Shown: positions 36,092-45,035 of the stretch, one piece after another
Layout of the letters: every line of letters starts with the position of its first letter
How positions within the stretch are numbered: position 1 is the stretch's first letter
Notes under the pieces: generated by a model
Database searches by the model: none
What the model was told of the DNA's origin: nothing
The model's input: the letters and a program-made list of their open reading frames with translations, nothing else
Origin: Comamonas resistens
GTDB taxonomy: Bacteria > Pseudomonadota > Gammaproteobacteria > Burkholderiales > Burkholderiaceae_C
DNA: 64,000 nt
Direction: 5' to 3'
Assembly: GCF_030064165.1 (NCBI RefSeq)
Contig: NZ_CP125947.1
Span: 930,001-994,000, forward strand
Program-made: the position numbers and the translations under genes

Positions 36092-39000
36092 GGCGAGGTC
36101 TCCAGCGTTTCGCGGCCTTGCGGACGCAAGGGGCGGACGCGCGTGCCCAGCACGCGGCCCACGATGAGAAAGAACAGCGGCACCAGGAAGATGGCCAGCA
36201 CCGTCGCGGTGATGATGCCGCCCAGCACGCCCGTGCCGATCGCGGCCTGGGCGCCCGAGGCCGCGCCGGTGGCCAGCGCCAGGGGCAGCACGCCCACGCC
36301 GAAGGCCAGCGAGGTCATCACGATGGGGCGCAGCCGCAGCCTTGCCGCCTCCAGGGTGGCGGACACGATGCCCTGGCCGTCGCGCACCAGGTCCTTGGCC
36401 ACTTCCACGATCAGGATCGCGTTCTTGGCCGACAGCCCGATGGTGGCGATGAGGCCGACCTTGAAGTAGATGTCGTTGGGCATGCCGCGCAACGTCACCC
36501 CCAGCACCGCGCCGATCACGCCCAGCGGCACCACCAGGATCACCGCCAGCGGGATGGACCAGCTTTCATACAGCGCGGCCAGCGCCAGGAACACCACCAG
36601 CACCGACAGCGCGAACAGCACGGGCGCCTGGTTGCCGGACAGCCGTTCCTCGTAGGACTGGCCCGACCAGTCGAAGCCGATGCCGCGCGGCAGGTCGGCC
36701 GCCAGGGCTTCCATGGCGCGCATGGCTTCGCCGCTGCTGTGACCCGGCGCCGCCGAGCCGTTGATCGTGAACGAAGGGAAGCCGTTGTAGCGGTTGAGCT
36801 GCGGCGGCCCCATCGACCACGTCAGGGTGGCGAAGGCGGACAGCGGCACCATCTGGCCCTGCAGGTTGCGCACGTGCAGGCGCGACACGTCGTCCACCTT
36901 GACGCGGCTCTTGCCGTCGGCCTGCACGGTCACGCGCCGCACCTGGCCGTTGAGCATGAAGTCGCCGATGTAGTCCGATCCATACATCACCGCCAGCGCC
37001 GTGTTGATCTCGTCGATCGTCACGCCCATGGCCTGGGCCTTGTCGCGGTCGACGAACAGCTGCAGCTGGGGGGCGTCTTCCTGGCCGGCGAAGACGACCT
37101 CGGTGAGCGCGGGATGCTTGGCCGCCGCCGCCAGCAGCTGCTGGCGGGCCTGGGTCAGGGCCTCGTAGCCCAGGCCGCCGCGGTCCTGCAGGCGGAAGTC
37201 GAAGCCGGAGGTGGAGCCCAGGTCGGGCAGCGGCGGCGAGTTCAGCGCGTGCACCATGACGTTCTTGCGGTCGGCGAAGGCGGCGTTGATGCGTTCGACC
37301 ACCGCATTCACGTGCAGGTCGGCGGCGCCGCGCTGCTTCCAGTCCTTCAGCGTGACGAAGAACATGGCCGAGTTCGGTCCGCTGCCGTAGTTGCTGAAGC
37401 CGTTGACCGAATAAACGTATGCGACGGGCTCGTGCTCCATCATGTAGCGCTCGACCTCCTTCACCATCGCCATGGTCTCGGCCTGCGGCGAGCCCTGGGG
37501 CAGGATGACCATGGCCATGAAGCTGCCCTGGTCCTCGTCCGGCAGGAAGGAGGAGGGCAGGCGCGCGAACAGCAGCGCCACCGCGGCGATCACCGCCAGG
37601 TAGGCCAGGCCGAAGCGCACTGGCCGCGCCAGCACGCCCGAGACCCGCGCCGTATAGCGCGTGGTCAGGCGCGCGAAGGCCCGGTTGAACCAGCCGAAGA
37701 AGCCGCGCTTCTCGTGGTGGCCCGCGGCGATGGGCTTGAGCATGCTGGCGCACAGCGCCGGCGTCAGCGACAGCGCCAGGAAGGCCGAGAACGCGATCGA
37801 CACGGCCAGCGTCACCGCGAACTGGCGGTAGATGTTGCCCACCGCGCCGTCGAAGAAGGCCATGGGCACGAACACCGACACCAGCACCACCGTGATGCCC
37901 ACGATGGCGCCGCTGATCTGGCCCATGGCCTTCACCGTGGCCTCGCGCGGCGGCAGGCCTTCCTCGGCCATGATGCGCTCGACGTTCTCCACCACGACGA
38001 TGGCGTCGTCCACCAGGATGCCGATGGCCAGCACCATGCCGAACATCGTCAGCACGTTGATGGAATAGCCCAGGCCCAGCATCACGCCCAGCGTGCCCAG
38101 CAGGGCCACGGGCACGACCAGCGTCGGAATGAGCGTGGCGCGGAAGTTCTGCATGAACAGGTACATCACGCAGAACACCAGGGCCACGGCTTCCAGCAGC
38201 GTCATCAGCACCTTCTTGATGGAGATCTCCACGAAGGTGGAGGTCTCGTACGGAATGTCCCAGGTCACCCCCGGCGGGAAGTACTGGGCCAGCTCCTGCA
38301 TCGTGGCGCGGATGCGCTTGGTGGTTTCCACCGCGTTCGACCCGGGCGCCAGCTTGATGCCCAGGCCGGTGCCGGTCATGCCGTTGACGCGCGACAGGTA
38401 CATATAGTCGGTGCCGCCCAGCTCGACCCGGGCCACGTCCTTCAGGCGCAGCGTGGCGCCGTCCGGCTGCGCGCGCAGCGGGATGTTGCCGAACTGCTCG
38501 GGCGTGCGCAGGGATTCGCCGGCGACGATGCTGGCGTTCAGCGGGGCGTCCTTGGGCACGGCCTGGTTGCCGAGTTCGCCGATGGTGACCCGCGCGTTAT
38601 GGCTGCGCAGGGCCGTGACGATGTCGCCCGGGGTCAGGGACATGGCCGTCAGCTTGGCCGGATCGGGCCAGATGCGCATGGCGGCTTCGGCGCCGAAGGA
38701 TTGCACCTTGCCCACGCCTTCCACGCGGCGCAGGGCCTGCAGCACGTTGGAGGCGGCCAGCTCGCCCAGCTGGATGTCGTCCAGGCTGCCGTCCGATTTC
38801 AGCGACACCACCAGCTGGATGTTGTCGGCCGCCTTCTCCACGCGCACGCCGTCGCGACGCACCGATTCGGGCAGGCGCGGCTCCACCGCCTTCAGGCGGT
38901 TCTGCACTTCCACGGCCGCCAGGTCCGGATTGGTGCCTTGCTTGAAGGTCAGGTTGATGCTGGCCCAGCCCGTCGAATCGCTGCTGGACGAGGTGTACAT

Positions 39001-39225
39001 CAGCCCCGGGGCGCCGTTCATCTCGCGTTCGATGATGGCGGTGACGGCCTCTTCGACCACCTTGGCCGAGGCGCCGGGATAGCTGGCGCCGACGTTGACC
39101 ACCGGCGGAGCGATGTCGGGATACTGAGCCACCGGCAACGCGCGGATCGACAGGATGCCGACCAGCACGATCAGTAGCGAGATCACCCAGGCGAAGACCG
39201 GGCGATCGATAAAAAAACGCGCCAT
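36088..39225 (-). CDS. RND multidrug efflux pump, AcrB/MexB type (HAE1)
   Basis: A proton-driven inner-membrane pump of 1045 residues, the usual AcrB length. The N-terminus MARFFIDRPVFAWVISLLIVL is typical. The proton relay is present: ILVDDAIVVVENVERI (the two Asp of TM4) and TIGLSAKNAILIVEVAKDL (Lys of TM10). Two large periplasmic loops follow TM1 and TM7. By family it should export hydrophobic drugs such as tetracyclines, phenicols, macrolides or fluoroquinolones. It is 6 bp downstream of the adaptor gene. The very high GC sets it apart from the rest of the island. Confidence 0.93.
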   Translation of the reverse strand: MARFFIDRPVFAWVISLLIVLVGILSIRALPVAQYPDIAPPVVNVGASYPGASAKVVEEAVTAIIEREMNGAPGLMYTSSSSDSTGWASINLTFKQGTNPDLAAVEVQNRLKAVEPRLPESVRRDGVRVEKAADNIQLVVSLKSDGSLDDIQLGELAASNVLQALRRVEGVGKVQSFGAEAAMRIWPDPAKLTAMSLTPGDIVTALRSHNARVTIGELGNQAVPKDAPLNASIVAGESLRTPEQFGNIPLRAQPDGATLRLKDVARVELGGTDYMYLSRVNGMTGTGLGIKLAPGSNAVETTKRIRATMQELAQYFPPGVTWDIPYETSTFVEISIKKVLMTLLEAVALVFCVMYLFMQNFRATLIPTLVVPVALLGTLGVMLGLGYSINVLTMFGMVLAIGILVDDAIVVVENVERIMAEEGLPPREATVKAMGQISGAIVGITVVLVSVFVPMAFFDGAVGNIYRQFAVTLAVSIAFSAFLALSLTPALCASMLKPIAAGHHEKRGFFGWFNRAFARLTTRYTARVSGVLARPVRFGLAYLAVIAAVALLFARLPSSFLPDEDQGSFMAMVILPQGSPQAETMAMVKEVERYMMEHEPVAYVYSVNGFSNYGSGPNSAMFFVTLKDWKQRGAADLHVNAVVERINAAFADRKNVMVHALNSPPLPDLGSTSGFDFRLQDRGGLGYEALTQARQQLLAAAAKHPALTEVVFAGQEDAPQLQLFVDRDKAQAMGVTIDEINTALAVMYGSDYIGDFMLNGQVRRVTVQADGKSRVKVDDVSRLHVRNLQGQMVPLSAFATLTWSMGPPQLNRYNGFPSFTINGSAAPGHSSGEAMRAMEALAADLPRGIGFDWSGQSYEERLSGNQAPVLFALSVLVVFLALAALYESWSIPLAVILVVPLGVIGAVLGVTLRGMPNDIYFKVGLIATIGLSAKNAILIVEVAKDLVRDGQGIVSATLEAARLRLRPIVMTSLAFGVGVLPLALATGAASGAQAAIGTGVLGGIITATVLAIFLVPLFFLIVGRVLGTRVRPLRPQGRETLETSP

Positions 39226-39231
39226 TGCGGT

Positions 39232-40443
39232 TTATCCTTTTTTGCCCTCGGCGGCCGTCCTTGCCTGGACGCCGGCCTCGGGATTTTCTGCGGCGGCGGC
39301 CTGCGCGCTGGGCGCGGCCCGTTCCACCGGTTTGATTTTCTGGCCCGCGGCCAGGTGCGCGGCGTTCTCGACGACGATGCGCTCGCCGCCCGCCAGTCCC
39401 TGCGTGACGATCCAGTTGGCGCCCTGCAGCCGATGCGCCGTGACGGCGATCTTCTTCAGTTCGCCGTCCGGCCCGGCGGCCAGCACGTGCGCGCCTTCGG
39501 CGTTGCGCAGCAGGGCGTTGCGCGGAACCAGGTAGGTGTCGCGATTGATCGCCTGCTCCAGCCGCACCCGCACGTACATGCCCGGCAGCAGGTCGCGGCC
39601 CGGGTTCTCGAACAGCGCCCGCATGGTGACGTTGTCCGTGCCCGGATCGACCGCCAGGTCGGCAAACGACAGCGTGCCGCCGCGCGCGTACTCGGAACCG
39701 TCAGGCAGCAGCAGCCGCACCCGAACCTGGTCCGGCGCCACGCTTTCCAGGGCGCCGGCGCGGATCTGCTTCTGCAGCTGCATCACCTCGGCGGCGGGCT
39801 GCGCGAAGTTCACGTAGATGGGATCGATCTGCTGCACCACCGTCAGCGGCGTGGCCTGGCCTTCGCCGACCAGCGCGCCTTCCGTCACCAGCGCGCGCCG
39901 CGCCCGCCCGTCGATGGGCGAGGTGACGCGGGCGTAGTCCAGCTTCAGCTTGGCGCTTTGCAGGTTGGCGCGGGCCAGGGCGACCTCGGCCCGGGCCTGG
40001 CGTTCCTGTGCCACGCTTTCGGCGTGGTCGCGTTCGCTGATGGCGCGGTCCGACACCAGGTCCGCGTAGCGGCGCAGCTTGTCGGCGGCGGCGGACAGGT
40101 TCGCCTGCGCCCGCGCCAGGTTGGCGGCTTCGGAATCGTAGGCGGCCTGCAAGGGGGCGGGATCGATCTGGAACAGGGCGGCGCCGCGCGCCACGTCCTG
40201 GCCTTCCTCGTACAGGCGCGCGGTGACGATGCCCGCCACGCGGGCGCGCACCTCGGCCTCGCGATAGGGTTCCAGCCGGCCCGGCAGTTCGGTGGCGACG
40301 CTGGTGGGCGTGGCCGCCGCGACGATGACGCCGACCTCGGCGGGTTCCTGGGCGGCTTGCTGGGCTTCCGGCTTCGAGCAACCAGTAATAAGAACTACTA
40401 CGGATAAAAGGGCGAGCGTGCGTAGAGAGACTCTTTGCTTCAT
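39232..40443 (-). CDS. RND efflux periplasmic adaptor (membrane fusion protein)
   Basis: The 403-residue lipoprotein links the pump to the channel. Its own start is the ATG at 40443 (MKQRVSLRTLALL), giving a lipoprotein signal ending VVLITGC. It has the lipoyl/barrel-sandwich halves (VRARVAGIVTARLYEEGQDV ... KLKLDYARVTSPIDGRA) with an alpha-helical hairpin between, and a beta-barrel domain (about 215-300). The same frame runs open without a stop into a truncated tet(G) upstream, so a 649-residue fusion can also be read. Its native upstream DNA ends about 87 bp before the start. Confidence 0.9.
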   Translation of the reverse strand: MKQRVSLRTLALLSVVVLITGCSKPEAQQAAQEPAEVGVIVAAATPTSVATELPGRLEPYREAEVRARVAGIVTARLYEEGQDVARGAALFQIDPAPLQAAYDSEAANLARAQANLSAAADKLRRYADLVSDRAISERDHAESVAQERQARAEVALARANLQSAKLKLDYARVTSPIDGRARRALVTEGALVGEGQATPLTVVQQIDPIYVNFAQPAAEVMQLQKQIRAGALESVAPDQVRVRLLLPDGSEYARGGTLSFADLAVDPGTDNVTMRALFENPGRDLLPGMYVRVRLEQAINRDTYLVPRNALLRNAEGAHVLAAGPDGELKKIAVTAHRLQGANWIVTQGLAGGERIVVENAAHLAAGQKIKPVERAAPSAQAAAAENPEAGVQARTAAEGKKG

Positions 40444-40530
40444 TTTTAAAATTGTCGTGGTGTGGCCGCAGGGGGCCGTGGTGGGGAAAGGCGCCGACTT
40501 TCCCGGTGGGGAAGCGAGTCTATCATTTAA

Positions 40531-41181
40531 GAAAACTGCGAAAAGCGCACCTAGCCCGCGCAATGCATCATCCAGCCGTAACAGAACGAATGGTTTGATG
40601 CGAACCGGCTTTCCGGTCCCGCCATGGCTGTGATGAGTCTCCTTGAGGAAAATGCAGGCAAGCAGGAACGCGAACCCGTTGAGAAGGGCGGCGGCGATAA
40701 ACGGGGCATGAGCAGAGATACCACCGAGCATGCCACCAAGTGCTGGCCCGGCAATCATGCCCGCCCCATAACAGGCCCCCATGTAGCCGAACCAGCGTGC
40801 GCGAGAACCTTCCCCCGTCGAATCGGCAATGGTTGAGGCTGCTACAGCTCCGGTTGCGCCCGTGACGCCGGACACGAGTCGGCCGATATAGAGCACCCAT
40901 AAGACCGGCGCTGATGCCATAATCGTGTAATCGACTGCGGCTCCTGCAAGAGAAGCCAGAAGTACCGGACGCCGACCGTAAGAATCCGAAAGCTGTCCAA
41001 GCATGGGCGCGAAGACGACCTGCATCAATGCATAGAGCGACAGCAAGGCACCATAGTGTCCAGCGACCTGCTCTGCTGGCACAAGCTCACGCAGAAGCGT
41101 CGGAAGGACGGGCATGATGAGGCCGAGACCCATGGCGTCAAGACCCACGATCAGCAGGGCAATGATGGCAGAGCTGCGCAC
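40531..41181 (-). pseudogene. tet(G): Truncated tet(G) tetracycline efflux gene fused to the RND adaptor frame
   Basis: The first 217 codons match Tet(G) (MRSSAIIALLIVGLDAMGLG, YGRRPVLLASLAGAAVDY, RLVSGVTGATGAVAA) up to GALFAVF. There the sequence switches to the DNA upstream of the RND adaptor. The remaining 170 or so residues of the 12-helix transporter are missing, so Tet(G) activity should be lost. The break leaves the frame open into the adaptor gene. Confidence 0.93.
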
Positions 41182-41212
41182 CTGAAACTCCAGCGCCGCT
41201 CAATGGAGCGAC

Positions 41213-41257
41213 TTTATCAACGATAAGGAGATGGAAATATAACTTATCGGTGATAAA
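41213..41257. promoter_or_regulatory. tetO: Two TetR(G) operators between tetR(G) and truncated tet(G)
   Basis: Palindromic tet operators TTTATCAACGATAAG (41213-41227) and CTTATCGGTGATAAA (41243-41257) lie in the divergent promoter region. They should place both tetR(G) and the tet(G)-RND transcript under tetracycline-inducible control. Confidence 0.85.
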
Positions 41258-41284
41258 TTGTCAAGCACTGGCGAAGGAACGTGA

Positions 41285-41911
41285 ATGACCAAACTGGACA
41301 AGGGCACCGTGATCGCGGCGGCGCTAGAGCTGTTGAACGAGGTTGGCATGGACAGCCTGACGACGCGGAAGCTCGCTGAACGCCTCAAGGTTCAGCAGCC
41401 TGCGCTTTACTGGCATTTCCAGAACAAGCGAGCGCTGCTTGATGCGCTCGCCGAGGCGATGCTGGCGGAACGCCATACCCGCTCGCTACCCGAAGAGAAT
41501 GAGGACTGGCGGGTGTTCCTGAAAGAGAATGCCCTGAGCTTCAGAACGGCGTTGCTCTCTTATCGGGACGGCGCGCGTATCCATGCCGGCACTCGACCGA
41601 CAGAACCGAATTTTGGCACCGCCGAGACGCAAATACGCTTTCTCTGCGCGGAGGGCTTTTGTCCGAAGCGCGCCGTTTGGGCGCTCCGGGCGGTCAGTCA
41701 CTATGTGGTCGGTTCCGTTCTCGAGCAGCAGGCATCTGATGCCGATGAGAGAGTTCCGGACAGGCCAGATGTGTCCGAGCAAGCACCGTCGTCCTTCCTG
41801 CACGATCTGTTTCACGAGTTGGAAACAGACGGCATGGATGCTGCGTTCAACTTCGGACTCGACAGCCTCATCGCTGGTTTCGAGCGGCTGCGTTCATCTA
41901 CAACAGATTAG
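41285..41911 (+). CDS. tetR(G): Tetracycline repressor TetR, class G
   Basis: The 208-residue repressor has an N-terminal helix-turn-helix (MTKLDKGTVIAAALELLNEV ... LTTRKLAERLKVQQPALYWHF) and a C-terminal tetracycline-binding domain (SYRDGARIHAGTRP). It is complete and divergent from truncated tet(G), with two operators between. With tet(G) broken, its remaining downstream target is the RND operon. The order floR-tetR(G)-tet(G) is that of the SGI1-type resistance region. Confidence 0.93.
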   Translation: MTKLDKGTVIAAALELLNEVGMDSLTTRKLAERLKVQQPALYWHFQNKRALLDALAEAMLAERHTRSLPEENEDWRVFLKENALSFRTALLSYRDGARIHAGTRPTEPNFGTAETQIRFLCAEGFCPKRAVWALRAVSHYVVGSVLEQQASDADERVPDRPDVSEQAPSSFLHDLFHELETDGMDAAFNFGLDSLIAGFERLRSSTTD

Positions 41912-41919
41912 AGGCTTAT

Positions 41920-42090
41920 GCCCCTTTGCCGCCCCAACTGCCACGACACCGATCCGCTTTGCACGATGCCCATGACCTCACGGCCGAGCTGGCGGTCGAT
42001 GACCGGCCGCCACGGGACAAGGGAAATGAGCGGTATCTTGCCAGACAGGATACCGCCATTCACGAGGTTTCGAAGATTATTGCGCCGCAT
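41920..42090 (-). pseudogene. Relaxase C-terminal fragment, copy 1
   Basis: The minus-strand frame ends with LVPWRPVIDRQLGREVMGIV and SGSVSWQLGRQRG, the C-terminal signature of DUF3363-type relaxases. A diverged copy lies at the end of the sul1 fusion (43549-43992). The two copies flank floR as direct repeats. Only about 50 codons remain here. Confidence 0.7.
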
Positions 42091-42117
42091 CGGAGCGGGC
42101 TTGCTTCCAGTCGTCGG

Positions 42118-43332
42118 CTAGACGACTGGCGACTTCTCGGTGGCAGCATCACGGGATCGAAGGAGCGCCAGCCCCAACGACACCAGCACTGCCATTGCCG
42201 TGGCGTAACAAATCACGGGCCACGCTGTATCGCCGTTTAACAGCGTCACCGCCAATGTCCCGACGATACTGACTATCAGGCTTTGGATGCAGAAGTAGAA
42301 CGCAACCGCTGATCCAGCGATGTCGTCGAACTCTGCCAAAGCGCCGTTCGCGGTAACGGACACCGTGAAGACAATACCGACCGCGACAACCCACATCGGT
42401 AGGATGAAGGTGAGGAATGACGGCGAGCCGTAAAGTTCGCCGATCCCCAACAGGACCGCTCCGCAAACAAGCAACGCCATCCCACGCGCCACGCATCCTG
42501 CGATGCCCCATCTGGCGACAAAGGACTTCGCGAAACGGGTTGTCACGATCATTACAAGCGCGACAGTGGCGAAGGCAAAGCTGAATCCGATCTCGGAATA
42601 TTCCGCTTGGCCTATGAGCACACGGGGAGCCGTCGAGAAGAAGACGAAGTAGGTGCCCATACCGGCGCTAAAGCCGACAGTGTAAACCCAAAAAGCCGGA
42701 CTCGCGAAGATCGGCAAGACAGATCGGCGCGTCTTGACTTGATCCAGAGGGCGGGTTTCGTGCCACCTGAAACCCGCATTTAGGAGTGCGAGCATCGCCA
42801 GTATAGCCAAAGTAATGAATATCGCCTGCCATCCCAAGAACTCGCCGATCAATACTCCGGCGATAGGGCCGAGCGCAGGCACGAACGCCAGCATCGAACT
42901 GAAAAGGCCGTAGATGACGACACCCTCAGGACGGTTGGCATAAACGTCGCGAACCGTCGCGAACGTCGCCACCAGCATGGCCGACGCGCCCACTGCTTGA
43001 AGTAGACGGAAAGCGACAAAGGCCGGTGCAGTTGAAGACCAAGCTGCTCCCAGAGACGCAATGACGAAAGCCGTTGCGCCCGCAAGTAGAATTGGCCGTC
43101 GCCCGATTCTGTCTGAGAGCGGACCAAAAATCACCTGGCCCACGCCGAGCATCACCATATAGAGGCTCAACGTGAGTTGGATCATAGCGGGCGTCGTGTT
43201 CAGGATGCCGGGCATCGCTGGAACGACAGGGAGATAAATATCCATCGCCAGTGAAGCGAGGATGTCGAAAGGAGCCATCAGCAGCAGTGCTGCCGGCAGC
43301 GTATAGGCCCACGCGGGGCGTGTGGTGGTCAT
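42118..43332 (-). CDS. floR: Chloramphenicol/florfenicol exporter FloR
   Basis: An MFS (DHA1, 12-14 helix) drug/proton antiporter of 404 residues, giving resistance to phenicols including florfenicol. It begins MTTTRPAWAYTLPAALLLMA and has the motif-A loop GPLSDRIGRRPILLAG and motif C LAFVPALGPIAGVLIGEFLG. The length is that of the known FloR. A leader peptide and hairpin lie upstream (43410-43468), so expression may be inducible. The gene is flanked by two relaxase fragments. Confidence 0.95.
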   Translation of the reverse strand: MTTTRPAWAYTLPAALLLMAPFDILASLAMDIYLPVVPAMPGILNTTPAMIQLTLSLYMVMLGVGQVIFGPLSDRIGRRPILLAGATAFVIASLGAAWSSTAPAFVAFRLLQAVGASAMLVATFATVRDVYANRPEGVVIYGLFSSMLAFVPALGPIAGVLIGEFLGWQAIFITLAILAMLALLNAGFRWHETRPLDQVKTRRSVLPIFASPAFWVYTVGFSAGMGTYFVFFSTAPRVLIGQAEYSEIGFSFAFATVALVMIVTTRFAKSFVARWGIAGCVARGMALLVCGAVLLGIGELYGSPSFLTFILPMWVVAVGIVFTVSVTANGALAEFDDIAGSAVAFYFCIQSLIVSIVGTLAVTLLNGDTAWPVICYATAMAVLVSLGLALLRSRDAATEKSPVV

Positions 43333-43409
43333 GACGAATCAACCCTCGATTAAGGAATACCGGGCGACGTCTGCTCGTCAGCAATCAGATGAGACTAGCC
43401 TTACAGAGC

Positions 43410-43438
43410 GCCGCAACAACAATACTGGTTGTTGCGGC
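43410..43438 (-). promoter_or_regulatory. Hairpin in the floR leader
   Basis: A perfect 11-bp stem (GCCGCAACAAC / GTTGTTGCGGC, 7-base loop) begins directly after the stop codon of a 9-codon leader frame. A second inverted pair, AATCAGATG (minus strand, covering the leader ATG) and CATCTGATT (43383-43391), could form a competing structure. The floR ribosome site (GAGGG, about 43343-43347) lies downstream. Confidence 0.65.
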
Positions 43439-43468
43439 TTACTTGTCTGCTGACTTGGAATTTCCCAT
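43439..43468 (-). CDS. floR leader peptide (9 aa), attenuation-type
   Basis: The frame reads MGNSKSADK followed by TAA. It closely resembles the CmlA leader peptide (MSTSKNADK, as I recall), where a chloramphenicol-stalled ribosome opens a hairpin that hides the exporter start. Here the hairpin follows at once. This is too short for normal gene calling. Function is inferred from the likeness. Confidence 0.65.
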   Translation of the reverse strand: MGNSKSADK

Positions 43469-43548
43469 CTGATTACTCCACGCTTACGAATATGAATTGC
43501 TACATTTTATCCGATTATCTTTTGCTTCGCAATGCGGCATGGGCGCAC

Positions 43549-44520
43549 TCAGCGTTCCAGCCCCCTCTGCCGCCCTAACTGCCACGACACCGACCCGCCC
43601 TGCACGATGCCCATAACCTCGCGGCCGAGTTGGCGGTCGATGATCGGCCGCCACGGGACAAGGGTGAACTCATGGGATTTCTCGACCACGGCGAACTTGC
43701 CGCTCGATAGATGCACGGTTCCGGTAAACTTGCCGCTGACGCTCTCGCCGTCCGTGGCGGCGCGGAACGGCAGGCCCTTACTCAAAGCCATATCCGATCC
43801 GACGCCGGCTACCTCGCGCTCCCGCAGGATGGCGAGAAGGTTGCGCCGGTAGAAGACGCGGCTGTCCCGGCTGCGGGTGGCGTCGCCCTGTTCGATATGG
43901 TGCTCGCGGCGCTGGTCCATGGCTTCGCGGACTTGTTGCCCGAAGCCGGTTGGCGCAAGGTCGGCCGTCTCGCCGTGGATCAGCCGCCGGTCCATCCCCG
44001 GATCGAGGATGAGCCGGTCGGCAGCGACCCCGCTCCGTCGCAAGGCGGAAACCCGCGCCTCGAAGAACCGCACAATCTCGTCGAGCGCGTCTTCGGGTCG
44101 AAGGTGACCGGTGCGGGTGGCGATGCCATCCCGCTGCGCTGAGTGCATAACCACCAGCCTGCAGTCCGCCTCAGCAATATCGGGATAGAGCGCAGGGTCA
44201 GGAAATCCTTGGATATCGTTCAGGTAGCCCACGCCGCGCTTGAGCGCATAGCGCTGGGTTTCCGGTTGGAAGCTGTCGATTGAAACACGGTGCATCTGAT
44301 CGGACAGGGCGTCTAAGAGCGGCGCAATACGTCTGATCTCATCGGCCGGCGATACAGGCCTCGCGTCCGGATGGCTGGCGGCCGGTCCGACATCCACGAC
44401 GTCTGATCCGACTCGCAGCATTTCGATCGCCGCGGTGACAGCGCCGGCGGGGTCTAGCCGCCGGCTCTCATCGAAGAAGGAGTCCTCGGTGAGATTCAGA
44501 ATGCCGAACACCGTCACCAT
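43549..44520 (-). pseudogene. sul1: Truncated sul1 fused to a relaxase fragment
   Basis: Codons 1-176 match Sul1, the sulfonamide-insensitive dihydropteroate synthase ([20 protein letters not shown] to RLILDPGM). At about 43993 the frame passes directly into a relaxase C-terminal segment ending REVMGIVQGGSVSWQLGRQR. The last 100 or so residues of the TIM barrel, with part of the active site, are missing, so sulfonamide resistance is not expected from this copy. The start is the ATG at 44520, overlapping qacEdelta1 by 7 bp as usual. The same junction is known from SGI1-type integrons, as I recall. Confidence 0.9.
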
Positions 44521-44861
44521 GGCGTCGGCCTCCGCAGCGACTTCCACGATGGGGATCGGGCGAGCAAAAAGGCAGCAATTATGAGCCCCATACCTACAAA
44601 GCCCCACGCATCAAGCTTTTGCCCATGAAGCAACCAGGCAATGGCTGTAATTATGACGACGCCGAGTCCCGACCAGACTGCATAAGCAACACCGACAGGG
44701 ATGGATTTCAGAACCAGAGAAAGAAAATAAAATGCGATGCCATAACCGATTATGACAACGGCGGAAGGGGCAAGCTTAGTAAAGCCCTCGCTAGATTTTA
44801 ATGCGGATGTTGCGATTACTTCGCCAACTATTGCGATAACAAGAAAAAGCCAGCCTTTCAT
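44514..44861 (-). CDS. qacEdelta1: Small multidrug exporter QacEdelta1
   Basis: An SMR-family exporter of 115 residues with four membrane helices (about 2-22, 32-50, 57-80, 85-104). It begins [20 protein letters not shown], with the conserved Glu14. It is the shortened form of the class 1 integron 3' conserved segment, whose C-terminus ([13 protein letters not shown]) is altered. It gives low-level resistance to quaternary ammonium compounds. The 3' conserved segment starts at about 44970. Confidence 0.95.
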   Translation of the reverse strand: MKGWLFLVIAIVGEVIATSALKSSEGFTKLAPSAVVIIGYGIAFYFLSLVLKSIPVGVAYAVWSGLGVVIITAIAWLLHGQKLDAWGFVGMGLIIAAFLLARSPSWKSLRRPTPW

Positions 44862-44963
44862 GATATATCTCCCAATTTGTGTAGGGCTTATTATGCACGC
44901 TTAAAAATAATAAAAGCAGACTTGACCTGATAGTTTGGCTGTGAGCAATTATGTGCTTAGTGC

Positions 44964-45035
44964 ATCTAACGTTTGACATGAGGGGCGGCCAAGGGCGCCA
45001 GCCCTTGGACGTCCCCCTCGATGGAAGGGTTAGGC
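44964..45035 (-). other. attC: attC site of the aminoglycoside cassette
   Basis: It runs from the GCCTAAC core (45029-45035, minus strand), through an imperfect stem including CCAAGGGC / GCCCTTGG, to the GTTAGATGC junction with the 3' conserved segment. The aac stop codon overlaps the first core site. Confidence 0.88.

Noticed and set aside
36118..39177. 1019-codon open frame opposite the RND pump gene
   Set aside because: Its product is His/Gln/Arg/Gly-rich low-complexity sequence, a typical antisense shadow of a very high-GC gene.
39232..41181. A single genuine 649-residue transporter
   Set aside because: It is a truncated tet(G) joined by chance in frame to an adaptor with its own lipoprotein start; annotated as two features.
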